Of a DNA stretch of 64,000 bases, positions 62,655-64,000 are shown one piece after another. The position numbers were made by a program, and so were the translations under genes. The notes under the pieces are model-generated. The model was given only the letters and a program-made list of their open reading frames with translations. It made no database searches and had not been told where the DNA came from. This stretch comes from an uncultured Dechloromonas sp. (GTDB lineage Bacteria > Pseudomonadota > Gammaproteobacteria > Burkholderiales > Rhodocyclaceae), in contig NZ_CAMFKO010000002.1 of the NCBI RefSeq assembly GCF_945957265.1, positions 124,001-188,000 of the forward strand. The letters run 5' to 3'. Within the stretch, counting starts at the first letter, position 1. Each line of letters starts with the position of its first letter.

Positions 62655-63477
62655 CCGCTCTTTCCACGGCTGGCGCCAGCGGGGATTCACGCTGGTCGAG
62701 ATCATCGTCGTCATCGTCATCACCGGGGTGTTGCTGGGCATCGTCGGCATGTTCGGGCGCCGGCAGATCGACGCCTACATCGATACCGGCATTCGTGCGG
62801 AATTGACCGATGCGGCCGATACCGCCGTGCGCCGCATCGCGCGCGACCTGCAGGGCGCCCTGCCCAACAGCGTGCGGCAGTCCGGCAATTTCCTCGAGTA
62901 CGTTCCGATCAACGATGCGGGGCGTTACCGGGCGGAGCTGACCGGCACCGGGACCGGCAATCCGCTCGACTTCACCAGCAATACCGACAACAGCTTCGAC
63001 GTGCTCGGCCCCACCGTGAATATCGCGGCGGGCGACCAGCTGGTCGTTTTCAACCTCGGGCAGACCGGTTCCGATGTGTATGCGGGAACCAGCCGGCGGG
63101 CGGCGACGGCCGGCAACGCATTGTCCACGGTGACCTTTGCGCCTGCCGGCACGCAATTCCCGCTGGCCTCGCCGCAAAACCGCTTCCAGATCGTCGGCGC
63201 CCCGGTGACTTACGAATGCGCGGCAAATGCCGCCTCGCCGCAGTCCGGTACGGTCATCCGGCGCACCGGCTATGGTTTTCAGTCATCCGTGGCGAGCGCT
63301 CCCTGGTCGCAGGGTGGCACTTCCGCCGTTCTGGTTTCCGATGTGGCCTTCTGCTCGTTCATCTACCTCCCCGCTGTGCTGCAGCGCAACGGGCTCGTCG
63401 TCCTGCGCCTGACGCTGAGCCGCAACGGCGAGTCGGTGGAGATCATGCACCAGATCGATGTGCTGAATACGCCATGA
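62638..63477 (+). CDS. mshO: MSHA biogenesis prepilin-like protein MshO
   Basis: A 279-residue pseudopilin (WRQRG-FTLVEIIVVIVITG) of the GspJ-like kind. The mature part has RRIARDLQGALPNSVR and a long globular region with a cysteine pair near 190-240. Overlaps mshD (17 bases) and mshP (4 bases). The order mshC-D-O-P is that of Vibrio msh operons. Confidence 0.87.
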   Translation: MRRATDRSFHGWRQRGFTLVEIIVVIVITGVLLGIVGMFGRRQIDAYIDTGIRAELTDAADTAVRRIARDLQGALPNSVRQSGNFLEYVPINDAGRYRAELTGTGTGNPLDFTSNTDNSFDVLGPTVNIAAGDQLVVFNLGQTGSDVYAGTSRRAATAGNALSTVTFAPAGTQFPLASPQNRFQIVGAPVTYECAANAASPQSGTVIRRTGYGFQSSVASAPWSQGGTSAVLVSDVAFCSFIYLPAVLQRNGLVVLRLTLSRNGESVEIMHQIDVLNTP

Positions 63478-63935
63478 ACCGTCATTCGTTTTCTCTGGCC
63501 TGTCGTTCGCGTCAGCGCGGACTGTCGATCATCACCGGGATTTTCCTGCTGCTGCTGATGGCGACATTGGCGGCGGGTATGGTCAGCCTGACGTCCACGT
63601 CGCATGTGAATATCGCCGCCGACATCGGCGGGGCGCGGGCCTACCAGGCGGCGCGGGCCGGCGCGGAGTGGGGGATGTACCAGCTCGACCCGGATGCCCA
63701 GTTTGCTGCCTTGCCGCCCTGCGTGAGCGGCAACCCGCCGATCCCCGGCCATCAGGTCAATGTCGCTTGCCAAAGCTGGGATACCACCGAGGGCGGGCGG
63801 CAGGTTCGCATCTACCGGATCAGTTCGCGGGCCACGGCCAATGGCGCCAAGGCGCCGGGCATCGAGCGGCTGGTCGAGGTGACGGTCGAGAAATGCCGCG
63901 ATGCGACGATAGTCGCTGCCCCTTATGACTGCTGA
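63474..63935 (+). CDS. mshP: MSHA biogenesis protein MshP
   Basis: A 153-residue membrane-anchored protein. A prepilin-like helix (RQRGLSIITGIFLLLLMATLAAGM) lacks the +5 glutamate, as in PilX/MshP-type proteins. It is followed by GGARAYQAARAGAEWGMY, typical of PilX-like N-domains, and cysteines in the C-terminal part. ATG 63,474 overlaps the mshO stop. Confidence 0.85.
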   Translation: MNRHSFSLACRSRQRGLSIITGIFLLLLMATLAAGMVSLTSTSHVNIAADIGGARAYQAARAGAEWGMYQLDPDAQFAALPPCVSGNPPIPGHQVNVACQSWDTTEGGRQVRIYRISSRATANGAKAPGIERLVEVTVEKCRDATIVAAPYDC

Positions 63936-63946
63936 AAAGGCTACCC

Positions 63947-64000
63947 ATGACCTGGATTGACGGGATGAAACGCCTCGGCTCACCGTGCGGCCTGTCCGCC
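63947..64000 (+). CDS. Start of next msh gene (MshQ candidate), cut by window edge
   Basis: ATG 63,947 opens a frame that runs off the window after 18 codons (MTWIDGMKRLGSPCGLSA). It begins 11 bases after mshP, preceded by GAAAAGG. In Vibrio the next gene is mshQ, a large surface-exposed protein; that is the only basis for the name. Nothing more can be seen. Confidence 0.45.
   Translation, partial: MTWIDGMKRLGSPCGLSA

Overview
This 64 kb window is chromosomal DNA of a betaproteobacterium, most likely of the Rhodocyclales (Dechloromonas/Azonexus-like). That placement rests on high GC, the gene neighbourhoods (leuC-entericidin-leuD-leuB-asd-fimV-truA-trpFBA-accD-folC-dedD-cvpA-purF-metZ; dapA-bamC), a nitrate ABC transporter beside NarX/NarL, and an MSHA-type pilus locus. 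The genus is an inference; no rRNA gene is present.

Layout. 1-4.3 kb: nitrate/nitrite ABC transporter end and the NarX-NarL two-component system. 4.3-12.3 kb: small conserved protein, spermidine-synthase-fold protein, tRNA-Arg(CCT), chemoreceptor, Uup, two HDOD signalling proteins around a metallo-beta-lactamase-fold hydrolase. 12.4-22.3 kb: housekeeping block (AlkA-like glycosylase, accA, tilS, dapA, bamC, second MBL protein, Ala/Pro-rich lipoprotein, rlmD, Bax-inhibitor-like membrane protein, tRNA-Ser(TGA), patatin-like phospholipase).

22,403-32,297: a compact integrated provirus of about 9.9 kb, inserted into the 3' end of queD. It carries a leftward repressor, an early rightward operon ending in a twin-tyrosine HUH rolling-circle replication protein, a zinc-ribbon protein and a short FtsK/HerA-type packaging ATPase, a terminator, and a late rightward operon with a candidate capsid protein, several single-pass membrane proteins, a beta-rich candidate spike, an M15 endolysin and a holin-like peptide. 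A leftward tyrosine integrase closes the right end. There are no tail, portal, terminase or inovirus coat genes. This matches the plan of tailless, membrane-containing corticovirus (PM2)/FLiP-like viruses with double jelly-roll capsids, and it is the outstanding feature of the window. The attachment core is in frame in both queD and the repressor gene, so integration swaps four-residue tails between a host gene and the phage repressor.

32.7-45.9 kb: radical SAM protein, XRE regulator, CBS protein, aroC, DUF465 protein, MFS transporter, leucine genes, asd, fimV. 45.9-55.6 kb: truA and the trp-acc-fol-pur-met block, mostly with overlapping or closely spaced genes. 55.7-64 kb: rhlE and then mshE, mshG, pilins and minor pilins to the window edge, where the next gene is cut. 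Coding density is very high; no stretch over 300 bases lacks a gene.
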